The notes beneath the pieces are model-generated. The model was given only the letters and a program-made list of their open reading frames with translations, searched no databases and was not told the DNA's origin. 8,149 nt of DNA, from NCBI GenBank assembly GCA_029946045.1, contig JAQSDS010000029.1, positions 1 through 8,149 on the forward strand, written 5' to 3'. The translations under genes were made by a program, and so were the position numbers. This document shows, in pieces, positions 1 through 7,153 of the stretch (position 1 is the first letter of the stretch; each line of letters starts with the position of its first letter). The stretch comes from Rhodoferax sp. (GTDB lineage: Bacteria > Pseudomonadota > Gammaproteobacteria > Burkholderiales > Burkholderiaceae_C).

Positions 1-2
1 CC

Positions 3-482
3 ATGGTGACCTGGTACGACCCGGCGGCCATGACCCGTGATCTGAGTGCTGAAGCGCAAGCGTCCGCTCGGCAAAAGGCAGAATTTGAAGCATCGATTGC
101 CGCTGCAAAACTTGCCGCCGAACAAGCCAAAGCCCAACGTGTCGTCGCGGACAAGTCGGCGGGCAAACTGGATCCAACGACACTTGATTTTGGGTATACC
201 TGCACTGGGGAAGCGGCTTTCAAACCGGCCCGTGTCTTTGCCAATGACACACACACGTTCATCCAATTACCGGCGGATGCCACGACAAGTGATGCACCTG
301 CCGTGTTCAATGTCTCGAACACTGACACCGAGTTGCTGAATTCCCGGCTTGTGAATGGCTACTACATCATCGACGGCAAGCCTGCCAAACTCAGTCTGGT
401 GCTGGGTGTGGGTGACAGCGCCCAAACCGTCAAATGCGAAAAGTCAGTACAGACCAGTTTCTTTAACTGGGGTGCCAAATGA
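3..482 (+). CDS. virB9: VirB9/TrbG/CagX-type conjugation protein, C-terminal part (5' end outside the window)
   Basis: C-terminal 159 residues of a VirB9-family protein, which in type IV secretion systems forms the periplasmic/outer-membrane core ring with VirB7 and VirB10. The frame is open at the left edge, and VirB9 proteins are usually near 250-330 aa, so the Met at base 3 is probably internal and the N-terminal domain is missing. Visible parts are a short VTWYD segment that looks like the end of the N-terminal beta domain, an Ala/Lys/Glu-rich helical linker (about residues 13-50), and the C-terminal beta domain. That domain contains KPARVF (74-79), FIQLP (86-90), PAVFNV (99-104), NGYYIIDG (118-125) and LSLVLG (130-135). 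Two cysteines (67 and 145) flank the domain and could form a disulphide. The stop codon overlaps the virB10 start (ATGA), indicating translational coupling. The family call is firm; the choice between virB9 and trbG naming is not. Confidence 0.85.
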   Translation: MVTWYDPAAMTRDLSAEAQASARQKAEFEASIAAAKLAAEQAKAQRVVADKSAGKLDPTTLDFGYTCTGEAAFKPARVFANDTHTFIQLPADATTSDAPAVFNVSNTDTELLNSRLVNGYYIIDGKPAKLSLVLGVGDSAQTVKCEKSVQTSFFNWGAK

Positions 483-1948
483 TGTTCAGACTTGGCAAGA
501 AGTCCAAAGTTGAGGGGCCAGATGATGTGGGGGTGGCGGCCATCGATGGTCCGGGTCAGCCGCTGGAAATTCATACCCTACCGCCTGGCACCAAGCGACT
601 GTCCAAAAAAGGGCAGTTTTTGCTATTGGGTGGAGCCACCACGGTGGCATCTGCGATTTTAATCGGCGTGATGATCAGCGGCAAAAGTGGCGGCAATGCC
701 GAGACTAAAAAGCAATTGACCGCCAGCGATGCACCAGGTCAAGCGGCCCCTTACAAGGAAAACGCACAAGACATCCAGCGAAGAGTCGATGCCGCTGCGG
801 CGGCTGTGAATCAACCCACCCTGCAGATCGCTGATGGCCAGCAAACAGGGCCGTTGACAAGCCGCTCGTCGACACAAAAAGGCAGTTCAGGTGGCGCTCA
901 AGCTGGCAATGGTGGCACATCGCCCCCCTCACCCGCTGAGGCGCACCGCATGTGGCTGCAAAAACGCAAGTATGAGCGCATTCAAGGCACCCTCATGGCG
1001 TCTGATTCAGCCGAAACGTCGGACATCAGCAAGGGCGGCGTTGCGCTGGCTTACAAATCGGCGGCTGGATCCAGCTCGGGATTGGGCGCTGAGGGTGCGG
1101 ACTTGGAGGGCGGTCTGAATCAAAAACTATCAGCAGCCAATGGACGCGCTATGAACGCGCGCGCGTCCGCCACGGCCGAGAGCATGCGCACGGCAAGTGT
1201 GCCTGCCGGGCTGACTGGTGCAAGCACTACCTCAGGGTATTTGCCCGCTGCACTGGCGGCAGGCAGTCCCGCAGGTCTTGACCCTGCCGTGGCGGCCCAA
1301 GCACGCAACAAGGCATTCATGAAGGAGGCGGCTGACAACGGCTACTTGCCAGAGTTACTCAAACCCAACATGGGCGAGTTTGAATTGACAGCTGGCTCCG
1401 TCATCCCTGCTGTCATGTTGTCTGGTATCAATTCGGATTTGCCCGGAACCATCGTGGCGCAGACCCGCCAAACGGTTTATGCCACCCATGACCCTGCGGC
1501 CGTGGTGATCCCGCAAGGTTCGCGCCTGATTGGCAGGTACTCTGCGGATGTTGCCTATGGCCAATCACGGGTGCTGGCGGCTTGGGATGAACTGATTTTG
1601 CCGAATGGTTCGCGCATTTCCTTGCGCGGCATGTCGGCAGCTGACGGCCAGGGTCAATCCGGTATTGAAGATCAAGTAAATAACCATTTTTGGAAAACCT
1701 GGTCATCGGCTTTGTTGGTGTCGTTCCTGGGCGTGGCCGCCCAGCAGTCGCAACCGCAAAACCAGGGGGCATTCAACACGCCGTCCGGATCAGCCCAAGC
1801 CTCAGCGGCCGCCATGAATTCTTTGAGTGATGTCAGCTCGAAAATTTTGCAGAAGAGTTTGAATATTTCACCGACGCTGCAAGTCCGCCCGGGCATGGCT
1901 TTCAATGTGATGGTCAATCGCTCGATCATCTTGCCGACATATCGCTGA
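479..1948 (+). CDS. virB10: VirB10/TrbI-type conjugation core protein
   Basis: Complete 489-aa VirB10/TrbI protein. In the family it spans the whole envelope, anchored in the inner membrane and forming the outer-membrane cap of the type IV secretion channel. Visible architecture: a cytosolic N-terminus of about 45 residues, one transmembrane helix (about 46-66), a long low-complexity Ala/Gly/Ser/Gln-rich periplasmic stretch (about 70-290), then the conserved TrbI beta-barrel domain (about 300-487). That domain has LTAGSVIPAVMLSGINSDLP (303-322), IPQGSRLIGRY (344-354), WDELILPNG (369-377), and the antenna region that forms the outer-membrane pore (about 394-425, including VNNHFWKTWSS). It ends with VRPGMAFNVMVNR (469-481). 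The length fits the family. Starts at 479 or 482 (ATGATG) are both possible; 479 overlaps the virB9 stop. No other transfer gene follows: 64 bp later the - strand methyltransferase gene ends. Confidence 0.92.
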   Translation: MMFRLGKKSKVEGPDDVGVAAIDGPGQPLEIHTLPPGTKRLSKKGQFLLLGGATTVASAILIGVMISGKSGGNAETKKQLTASDAPGQAAPYKENAQDIQRRVDAAAAAVNQPTLQIADGQQTGPLTSRSSTQKGSSGGAQAGNGGTSPPSPAEAHRMWLQKRKYERIQGTLMASDSAETSDISKGGVALAYKSAAGSSSGLGAEGADLEGGLNQKLSAANGRAMNARASATAESMRTASVPAGLTGASTTSGYLPAALAAGSPAGLDPAVAAQARNKAFMKEAADNGYLPELLKPNMGEFELTAGSVIPAVMLSGINSDLPGTIVAQTRQTVYATHDPAAVVIPQGSRLIGRYSADVAYGQSRVLAAWDELILPNGSRISLRGMSAADGQGQSGIEDQVNNHFWKTWSSALLVSFLGVAAQQSQPQNQGAFNTPSGSAQASAAAMNSLSDVSSKILQKSLNISPTLQVRPGMAFNVMVNRSIILPTYR

Positions 1949-2012
1949 TTTCTAGAATTGCAAAAGAACTATTCAGAACCATGCTATCGCCCCGACCAAC
2001 GAAGGTATCAGG
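1949..2012. other. 64-bp gap between convergent virB10 and mod
   Basis: Short AT-richer spacer between the virB10 stop and the mod stop. No strong intrinsic terminator is visible for either direction. The only inverted repeat is GGTAT/ATACC (2004-2008 and 2015-2019), a 5-bp stem overlapping the mod stop codon with no T-run. If an insertion joined the restriction cassette to the transfer operon, this gap is its left boundary. I see no target duplication matching the right side. Confidence 0.5.
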
Positions 2013-4031
2013 CTATACCGCCAGCGAAACAACCCGCTCCTCGCCCAGCATATCGATTACCTTCACGGCGACAACCGACCCAACGGGCGGCGCTGCCAAC
2101 TCATAGCGACCAGCCACAAGGTCTTGCTTGCGCTCGGGCACATCGGCGAGGGTGACGTTGAAAACGGTGCCATCGTGGTTAGCGTCAATCAGAATGCAAT
2201 CCACCACCGCGCGCCAGTCTGGTATTTGCGCCCGGAAAATCCCTTCCTGTAAATCCAGCCGCGCGATGATGCTTGGCGAAACCACGTCGGCAATCGTGAC
2301 TATCAGCTTGTCGCCGTCACGCTGGGCACTTGCCTGCACCGACATCGGCTCGTGCTTGATAAAGCCCCCCGCCTTACGGTCCGTGCGCAACTCAATCAAG
2401 TGGATTTTGTTGACGGGCCGGTTGTGGTTGTAGTGCTCCACCCATTCGCGCGCTTTGTGCTCTTGCCCCAGGCTCACGACCAACAGGTCACGCTCTTCTT
2501 CGGGCCGGTTCTTGAGTTCGGTGCGCAGCGCCTCCAAGTCCAACGGCGTGAGCGGATGGTTCAGCGGGATGATTTTGGCCAGCATCTTGCCGCGCGTGCC
2601 GTCAAAGAACGGGTCGGTTCGGGTACGCGTGATACCCAAGTGCTCGCAGGCCAACTCGACTGCCTCGTTGTGCTGGATGTGCAGGTCGTAGTCGTTCACG
2701 CGCCAGGTGCCGAACCCGAGTTGACAGGGTGCAGACACAGCGTCTTCACGGGCGACCAACTCGCCTTGCTTGGCAATTGCCTGCGCTTGAGCCTGCTCGC
2801 GCATCACGCCTTGCAGCCGTTTGGCAGTAGTTTGAATAGCGCCCTTGTTGATGTCGCAGCCGATCCAGCGGCGACCAAGCTTCTGTGCCACAGCGGCAGT
2901 AGTACCGGACCCAATGAAACAATCAAGCACTAGGTCACCAGGGTCCGTGGACGTAGTGATGATGCGCTCCAGCAATGTTTCTGGCTTCTGGGTCGGATAC
3001 TCGGAGCGCTCGTCGGCTTGGCTGTTTACTGGATTGATGTCCGTCCACATGCTGCGAAGTGGAACTCCTTTCCCTTCATCAAGATAGCGAATCAGTCGGG
3101 GGCGCTTTTGTTTTTCATCGGGATACCAAATCCGTCCGGAGTCATGCAACTCCTGCATGGACTCCTTCGAATATCGCCAGCCCTTCTCTGGTGGGGCATG
3201 TCCCATCCACTCATACTTCATGTTAGGACGAGGGTTGGGACTCGTGAGGTTGTCGAGTTGATATTTACGCCCCTCATCATCGACGAGTGAGTACTTATCT
3301 TCAACGTACTTGTCGCTGTATGCGTGATACTGCTGGTTCCAAACGAAATCCGGCCCTTTGGTGCAAAACATCACAACGTCATGTATGTGGTTGTACGTGG
3401 TGGAGTCGCTACGCGCCGCCACACGTTGCCAAATGATTTCGTTCTTGAATCCGTCTGGTCCAAAAACCTCTTCCAAGAGGCATCGAAGATGATGGGCTTT
3501 GTTCCAGTCGCAATGCAAATACAGTGCGCCGTCTTCGCTCAATAACTCCTTGAGCATCAGCAGCCGCTCATACATGAACTGCAGATAGTTGTCGTTGCTC
3601 CAGATGTCGGTGTACTGCACTTGCTCGCCCAGCGCATAGTCTTCGCCGTCAATCTTGAGCGTGCCCTTAGGGCCTCGCAACTGCACTTTGCGCACGTAGT
3701 CCGCACCACTGTCAAACGGCGGGTCGATGTAGATCAGCTTGACCTGTCCACGGAATCCGTTTGCCAGCAGGTGCGCCAAAACCTCCTTGTTATCCCCGTG
3801 GTACAGCAGGCCGCCCTGCGGCAGGTCTTTGGGCCACTTGGACCAATCGGCGGAACTCGGCGGCAGTGGTTGTGCGGCATTGTCCGCACTGAAACTCTCA
3901 ACATGCTGTGCAGGAAAGGCCGTGACACGGCCCAGCGGCTTCTTGCCTACCCAACTCAACATAGGCCGACCTTTGGCGCGGCTTACCGTCACATCTGTCG
4001 GCTTCTTCTTGGTTTTGGCTTGTTCGGTCAT
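2013..4031 (-). CDS. mod: Type III-like site-specific DNA methyltransferase (Mod), beta-class amino-methyltransferase
   Basis: 672-aa DNA methyltransferase, predicted to transfer a methyl group from S-adenosylmethionine to adenine N6 in the recognition site. It would protect host DNA and, by family knowledge, supply sequence specificity to the Res partner. Motif order is catalytic motif IV first (DPPF, 103-106, in LIYIDPPFDSGADY), a target-recognition region (about 200-340), then TQKP (347-350) and the SAM-binding FIGSGTT (372-378) followed by GCDIN (391-395). IV before I is the beta-class order typical of type III Mod. From about residue 430 there is a roughly 240-aa C-terminal extension that I cannot assign to a named domain; it is predicted mixed alpha/beta and ends near VKVIDMLGEE. 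The start ATG lies 6 bp after the res stop and has no clear Shine-Dalgarno, so translation is probably coupled to res. The recognition sequence cannot be read from the protein. Confidence 0.9.
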   Translation of the reverse strand: MTEQAKTKKKPTDVTVSRAKGRPMLSWVGKKPLGRVTAFPAQHVESFSADNAAQPLPPSSADWSKWPKDLPQGGLLYHGDNKEVLAHLLANGFRGQVKLIYIDPPFDSGADYVRKVQLRGPKGTLKIDGEDYALGEQVQYTDIWSNDNYLQFMYERLLMLKELLSEDGALYLHCDWNKAHHLRCLLEEVFGPDGFKNEIIWQRVAARSDSTTYNHIHDVVMFCTKGPDFVWNQQYHAYSDKYVEDKYSLVDDEGRKYQLDNLTSPNPRPNMKYEWMGHAPPEKGWRYSKESMQELHDSGRIWYPDEKQKRPRLIRYLDEGKGVPLRSMWTDINPVNSQADERSEYPTQKPETLLERIITTSTDPGDLVLDCFIGSGTTAAVAQKLGRRWIGCDINKGAIQTTAKRLQGVMREQAQAQAIAKQGELVAREDAVSAPCQLGFGTWRVNDYDLHIQHNEAVELACEHLGITRTRTDPFFDGTRGKMLAKIIPLNHPLTPLDLEALRTELKNRPEEERDLLVVSLGQEHKAREWVEHYNHNRPVNKIHLIELRTDRKAGGFIKHEPMSVQASAQRDGDKLIVTIADVVSPSIIARLDLQEGIFRAQIPDWRAVVDCILIDANHDGTVFNVTLADVPERKQDLVAGRYELAAPPVGSVVAVKVIDMLGEERVVSLAV

Positions 4032-4037
4032 AACGGT

Positions 4038-6773
4038 CTAGCAGGTGGCCGCAGGCACGGCAATTACTTTGGCGGTGATGAAGTCCAGCACGGTCTTTTT
4101 ACCGGCGTCGTGCAGGGCGGTATCGGCAAACATGACGTGGTAACTGAGTCGGTCAGGGTTGAGCTGTTCCCAGCGTTTCAAGGCCACAGCCTTGCGACCT
4201 TCCAGCGTCTGCGCTGCCTCCCCTGCCGCATGGCGGGCCATGTCGGCATCAATGTCCGGGCTGAGCTTGTCGTTCTTCACCTCCACCACGAGGTGCTTGC
4301 CATCGGCACGGCGCAGCACGAAGTCCGGCGTGTAGGTGTGCCAACGGCCGTCGTCGCCCAGGTACTCGGCGCGCAGATCGGTCTTGCCGGCATCGGTCAG
4401 GCCGCCCGTGAACCAAAGGCCCTCAATCTGATGCGGGTGCGCCTGCAGCAGGCCCAGCGTCCAGTCCAAAAACTCGGCTTCGGGGTTGGAGTCGAAGTTG
4501 TAGCCTTCGTAGTGAAAGCTGCTGCGCAGGGCATGCGCGGCGTCGGCTGTCTCGTTGGCCGTCTTGTAGAGGTGCTGATTTTTCTTGTCAAAGCTGATGC
4601 GGGCCGTATAGACCGGCTGGCCGTTGACCTCAGAAAGATCAAAGCCATCAGCCTTCACCAGTGCGACCGCTACCTCAATTTCGTCCCATGCCTCTTCGTA
4701 CTGGTTGCGCTGGGCCTCAATCTGCTGGCCCAAGGTATCCAAATGGTGGTCGGGCACTTCATGCGCTGTGTAGACTTGGCGAAGTGCGGCCAGCAGTTCG
4801 ATGGTGGGCAGGTGGTGGCTTGCCGCCAGTCGGACGGCAGCGGTGTAGCAATCCAACACAGGGGTGAACGATTCCAGCAGCACGTCAGCGGCATCGAGTC
4901 GCTGCATGCGGGTGTCACCGCTGGCGGTGAGCACCGGGCTCCACGTCTGGACTACGGGGCCAACGGGTGCCGACACGTCGGGCAAGGTGAATACCAATGG
5001 CGCGATGTCAGCGGGGACGGCCTTGCGCTGGATGCGAAGCACGCGCTTCTTGATCAGTAAAGCTGGCAAGTGGGGCTTGTGCAGGTGAATGGTCTTTTCG
5101 ACCCGCTCGGCCTGCTGTGTGTCCAGCGCTTTGAGGCTGGTGCCGTAGGTCTCGGTCAACTGGTCTTCCAGCGTCTTTTTGTTGCTGGCCGTCAGGTACA
5201 CGCGGGCAGGCTTGGTATTGCCGGGAACCTGGCGCAGGCAGCGGGTCGCGGCCTGCAGCACAAAGTTATTGCTGGTTGCCAGCTTGCGCACCAAGGCGCA
5301 GGCAAACAGGCTGGGGCAGTTCCACCCCTCTGTCCCCATGTTGACCAGCAGCATCACGCGGTGCGGTGCCGCAGGGTCGCGCGCCACAGCTTCAAAGCTG
5401 CGCCGGGTCGCCTCGCTGGATTTGTTATCCACCGCCAGCAGGGTGTCAGGGCCAATGCCATGGGCCAGCAATGCGGATTCAATGCTGGGGCGCAACTCGT
5501 CGCGTGCCTCAAGGTTCGGGAAGTACAGGGCCAGGCGTGCGGGTGCGCCGTTTTCCAGCGTGACGGGCCAATAGTCCGTCACAAAATCGTCAATCACGCT
5601 TTGCACCATGCGCTCGGCGTCACCATCCCCCAACTCCAGCACCTTGATCCCGTTAGCCAGTTCTTTCAGCACGCCGTCACGGATACCCTCACCCAGCCCG
5701 TACCAGACCACTACGTCCCGCAATGGCTGGCGCTCGAAGTATGGCGTGCCGGTGGCGTTGATGGTGACGATGAGGTTGGTTTCCTGCGCCAGGTAGTCGA
5801 TGGTGCGGCGAACCTTTTTGATGCCGTCGTCCTTAAACACCAGCTCGTCGGTTTCCTTGTCTTTCTCCCACTTACCCAGCAGCTTCTGGCCGTAGGTGTG
5901 GTGGGCCTCATCGGAAAAAACGGCCAAGTGGGGCAATGAGGCGATGGCCTGCAGGCGCAAATTGGCCATGGCCGTCGCCTCTTCGTCCTTGGTACCGGCA
6001 AACAGCCGACTCTGCGCGGCATTGCGGACGGTTGGCTTTTGGATACGGATTTTTTCCGTATTGGTGACGATGACGTTGAAGCTGCTGCCCAAGGTGATGG
6101 GGATTTGCTTGTCGCCGTCGCGCGTGAAGGTCAGCTTCAGGCTGGCCGCGAACGGCTTGTGCAGGCGGGCAGGCAATAGCCGCTCAAACGGGATGTCTGC
6201 CAGTTCACGTAAGGCGCTGAGGATGGTCTTGCCGGGGGCAAAGACCAATGCGTTCTGAACAAATGGGTCGTCTGGGTACTCCAGCGCCATGGCGAACTCG
6301 GTCGCAACGATGGAGCCCATCAGAATGGTCTTGCCCGCGCCCATGGCGAGCGCCAGGATGTAGCTGGGGTAGTCCAGCGAAAAGGTCTCGCGCAGGCTTT
6401 CCAGTCCGTGCTTACGGACAAATGCATTGTCGGTTTGCAAGCGCGTGATGATGGCTTCAATGCCGCCGCCAAAGGCCATTTGCTTGAGAATTTCGGGGGC
6501 CGTAAGCCCCATGGCTTCGCAGCGCTGCTCCGGGTCGGGAAACAACGCTGCATACAAATCGGGAACTTTAGGTGTGTTCAGCACCAAGCGCAGATACCAA
6601 TAAGTTTCCAGCGCCCGGAACTGCGCCCGGCGCAAGTAGCGTAACTGGTCTGTCGTGGGGTCTTCCAGCGCGAAATCCAGAATTTCACCGATTGCCGGGA
6701 AATCAGGGCACTCGTATCGGGCCTTGCGCCACTCGTCCACACGGACAGTCAAGGCTTGAAACAAGTGGTTCAT
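4038..6773 (-). CDS. res: Type III-like restriction subunit (Res): DEAH-box helicase/translocase with PD-(D/E)XK nuclease
   Basis: Complete 911-aa protein from the Met at 6773. It is predicted to be the ATP-dependent motor and nuclease that works with Mod to cut unmethylated foreign DNA. SF2 helicase motifs: Walker A AMGAGKT (143-149), DEAH (288-291), ATGTP (340-344), MGTEGWNCP (about 479-487), and motif VI QAATRCLRQ (507-515). The C-terminus carries a nuclease signature: an upstream acidic NPEAEF (about 763-768), then PD (816-817) and EVK (831-833), matching PD-(D/E)XK. Length is near that of classical Res (about 970 aa). The frame stays open to an ATG at 6848, but the added 25 residues (Ser/Leu-rich) look non-coding, and the Met followed by NHLFQALTVRVDEWR resembles real family starts. 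No Shine-Dalgarno precedes 6773; the mRNA there carries ACCTCCT, like the 16S anti-SD. Res lies upstream of Mod, opposite to the usual order. No key residue is missing. Confidence 0.9.
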   Translation of the reverse strand: MNHLFQALTVRVDEWRKARYECPDFPAIGEILDFALEDPTTDQLRYLRRAQFRALETYWYLRLVLNTPKVPDLYAALFPDPEQRCEAMGLTAPEILKQMAFGGGIEAIITRLQTDNAFVRKHGLESLRETFSLDYPSYILALAMGAGKTILMGSIVATEFAMALEYPDDPFVQNALVFAPGKTILSALRELADIPFERLLPARLHKPFAASLKLTFTRDGDKQIPITLGSSFNVIVTNTEKIRIQKPTVRNAAQSRLFAGTKDEEATAMANLRLQAIASLPHLAVFSDEAHHTYGQKLLGKWEKDKETDELVFKDDGIKKVRRTIDYLAQETNLIVTINATGTPYFERQPLRDVVVWYGLGEGIRDGVLKELANGIKVLELGDGDAERMVQSVIDDFVTDYWPVTLENGAPARLALYFPNLEARDELRPSIESALLAHGIGPDTLLAVDNKSSEATRRSFEAVARDPAAPHRVMLLVNMGTEGWNCPSLFACALVRKLATSNNFVLQAATRCLRQVPGNTKPARVYLTASNKKTLEDQLTETYGTSLKALDTQQAERVEKTIHLHKPHLPALLIKKRVLRIQRKAVPADIAPLVFTLPDVSAPVGPVVQTWSPVLTASGDTRMQRLDAADVLLESFTPVLDCYTAAVRLAASHHLPTIELLAALRQVYTAHEVPDHHLDTLGQQIEAQRNQYEEAWDEIEVAVALVKADGFDLSEVNGQPVYTARISFDKKNQHLYKTANETADAAHALRSSFHYEGYNFDSNPEAEFLDWTLGLLQAHPHQIEGLWFTGGLTDAGKTDLRAEYLGDDGRWHTYTPDFVLRRADGKHLVVEVKNDKLSPDIDADMARHAAGEAAQTLEGRKAVALKRWEQLNPDRLSYHVMFADTALHDAGKKTVLDFITAKVIAVPAATC

Positions 6774-6866
6774 TAAATATAAGAGGAGGTTACTGCTACT
6801 TAACGAGGAGTATCTCACCGAACCCAACCCGAACTTAGCCCACCCCATCGCTGCCGATACACCATG

Positions 6867-6900
6867 AGAAAAGCCTCACTCGAAAAAACAAGTGAGGCTT
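6867..6900 (-). terminator. Intrinsic terminator-like hairpin downstream of the tRNA-Phe fragment
   Basis: A perfect 10-bp inverted repeat, AAGCCTCACT (6871-6880) and AGTGAGGCTT (6891-6900), encloses a 10-base A-rich loop. Read on the - strand, the second arm runs into TTTTCTC, giving the stem plus U-rich tail of a Rho-independent terminator. On the + strand no T-run follows. It begins 6 bases after the CCA end of the tRNA-Phe half, where a tRNA gene's own terminator would sit. It would also insulate res from - strand transcription coming from the right. Confidence 0.65.
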
Positions 6901-6905
6901 CAATC

Positions 6906-6955
6906 TGGTGGCCCGGGGCGGAATCGAACCACCGACAAAAGGACTTTCAATCCCG
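6906..6955 (-). pseudogene. 3' half of a tRNA-Phe (anticodon GAA), attachment-site-like remnant
   Basis: On the - strand this reads as a tRNA from the anticodon stem to the 3' end: CCA (6906-6908), discriminator A (6909), acceptor 3' strand CCGGGCC (6910-6916), and T-arm GGTGG-TTCGATT-CCGCC with a full 5-bp stem (6917-6933). It continues with a 5-base variable region (6934-6938) and anticodon loop TTGAAAG (6944-6950) with anticodon GAA (6946-6948). The anticodon stem is imperfect (3 good pairs, one G-U, one mismatch). No matching GGCCCGG acceptor strand or D-arm occurs upstream, so it cannot be a working tRNA. A retained tRNA 3' half is the usual footprint of tyrosine-recombinase elements that integrate in tRNA genes. 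Reading it as an att site is an inference. Confidence 0.7.
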
Positions 6956-7002
6956 ATGCGTAACCTGGGCATGGACGACTCCGTACAGTCTGCGCTTCGG
7001 TC

Positions 7003-7041
7003 GGGTCATTAGCTCAGTTGGTTAGAACCGAGGACTCCGGG
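7003..7041 (+). pseudogene. 5' half of a tRNA (Lys-like acceptor and D-arm), truncated
   Basis: On the + strand, GGGTCAT (7003-7009) plus TA, then GCTC-AGTTGGTTA-GAAC (7012-7028), reads as a tRNA acceptor 5' strand and D-arm. The first part resembles bacterial tRNA-Lys. One D-stem pair is broken (C13 against A27). The anticodon-arm position (7030-7041, loop CTCCGGG) does not form a stem with what follows, and no T-arm or ATGACCC acceptor strand appears downstream. The similarity therefore ends in or just after the anticodon loop. It is probably a non-functional remnant, though a chance match to part of a tRNA cannot be ruled out. Confidence 0.5.
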
Positions 7042-7085
7042 AGCGCATCCGGGCTTTGCATTTGCGCTGTCGCGGTATGGGTTGA

Positions 7086-7138
7086 GCCAGTCCAGCGGGG
7101 TTCACCACCTTTCCCCAACGTTTTGATGCTGGACTGGC
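7086..7138 (+). repeat. Perfect 11-bp inverted repeat in the leader of the exported-protein gene
   Basis: GCCAGTCCAGC (7086-7096) is the exact reverse complement of GCTGGACTGGC (7128-7138), separated by 31 bases. Inside the loop, GGGG (7097-7100) and CCCC (7113-7116) could form a nested stem. The second arm ends 23 bases before the ATG at 7162 and just before its ribosome binding site. It could be an mRNA leader hairpin, a protein-binding operator, or part of an att or transfer-origin region. The sequence does not decide between these. Confidence 0.7.
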
Positions 7139-7145
7139 CTCCCTG

Positions 7146-7153
7146 AAAGGAAG
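7146..7153 (+). promoter_or_regulatory. Ribosome binding site for the 7162 gene
   Basis: AAAGGAAG lies about 10 bases before the ATG at 7162 and is a reasonable Shine-Dalgarno. It supports that start, which also gives the signal peptide its proper N-terminus. Confidence 0.65.

Noticed and set aside
2004..2019. GGTAT/ATACC hairpin as a terminator for mod
   Set aside because: Only a 5-bp stem, overlaps the stop codon and lacks a T-run.
2352..2933. 193-codon + strand open frame antisense to mod
   Set aside because: Overlaps conserved Mod sequence on the other strand; Val/Leu/Gln-rich shadow without a recognisable domain.
3621..5060. 479-codon + strand open frame running antisense across mod and res
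   Set aside because: It spans the ends of two clearly coding genes on the other strand, shows no domain, and its composition (Gln/His/Val/Arg-rich) is what the antisense of GC-rich coding DNA gives. It is a shadow frame.
5070..5939. 289-codon + strand open frame antisense to res
   Set aside because: Lies wholly inside the helicase domain of res, with no family signature. Same antisense artefact.
6774..6848. Extended start of Res at 6848 (25 extra residues)
   Set aside because: The extra residues are low-complexity and unlike the start of related proteins, and no ribosome binding site precedes 6848. The start at 6773 is preferred, though not proven.
7056..7081. Possible sigma-70 promoter TTGCAT with TATGGG for the 7162 gene
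   Set aside because: The spacer is only 14 bp and the -10 match is poor; not strong enough to call.
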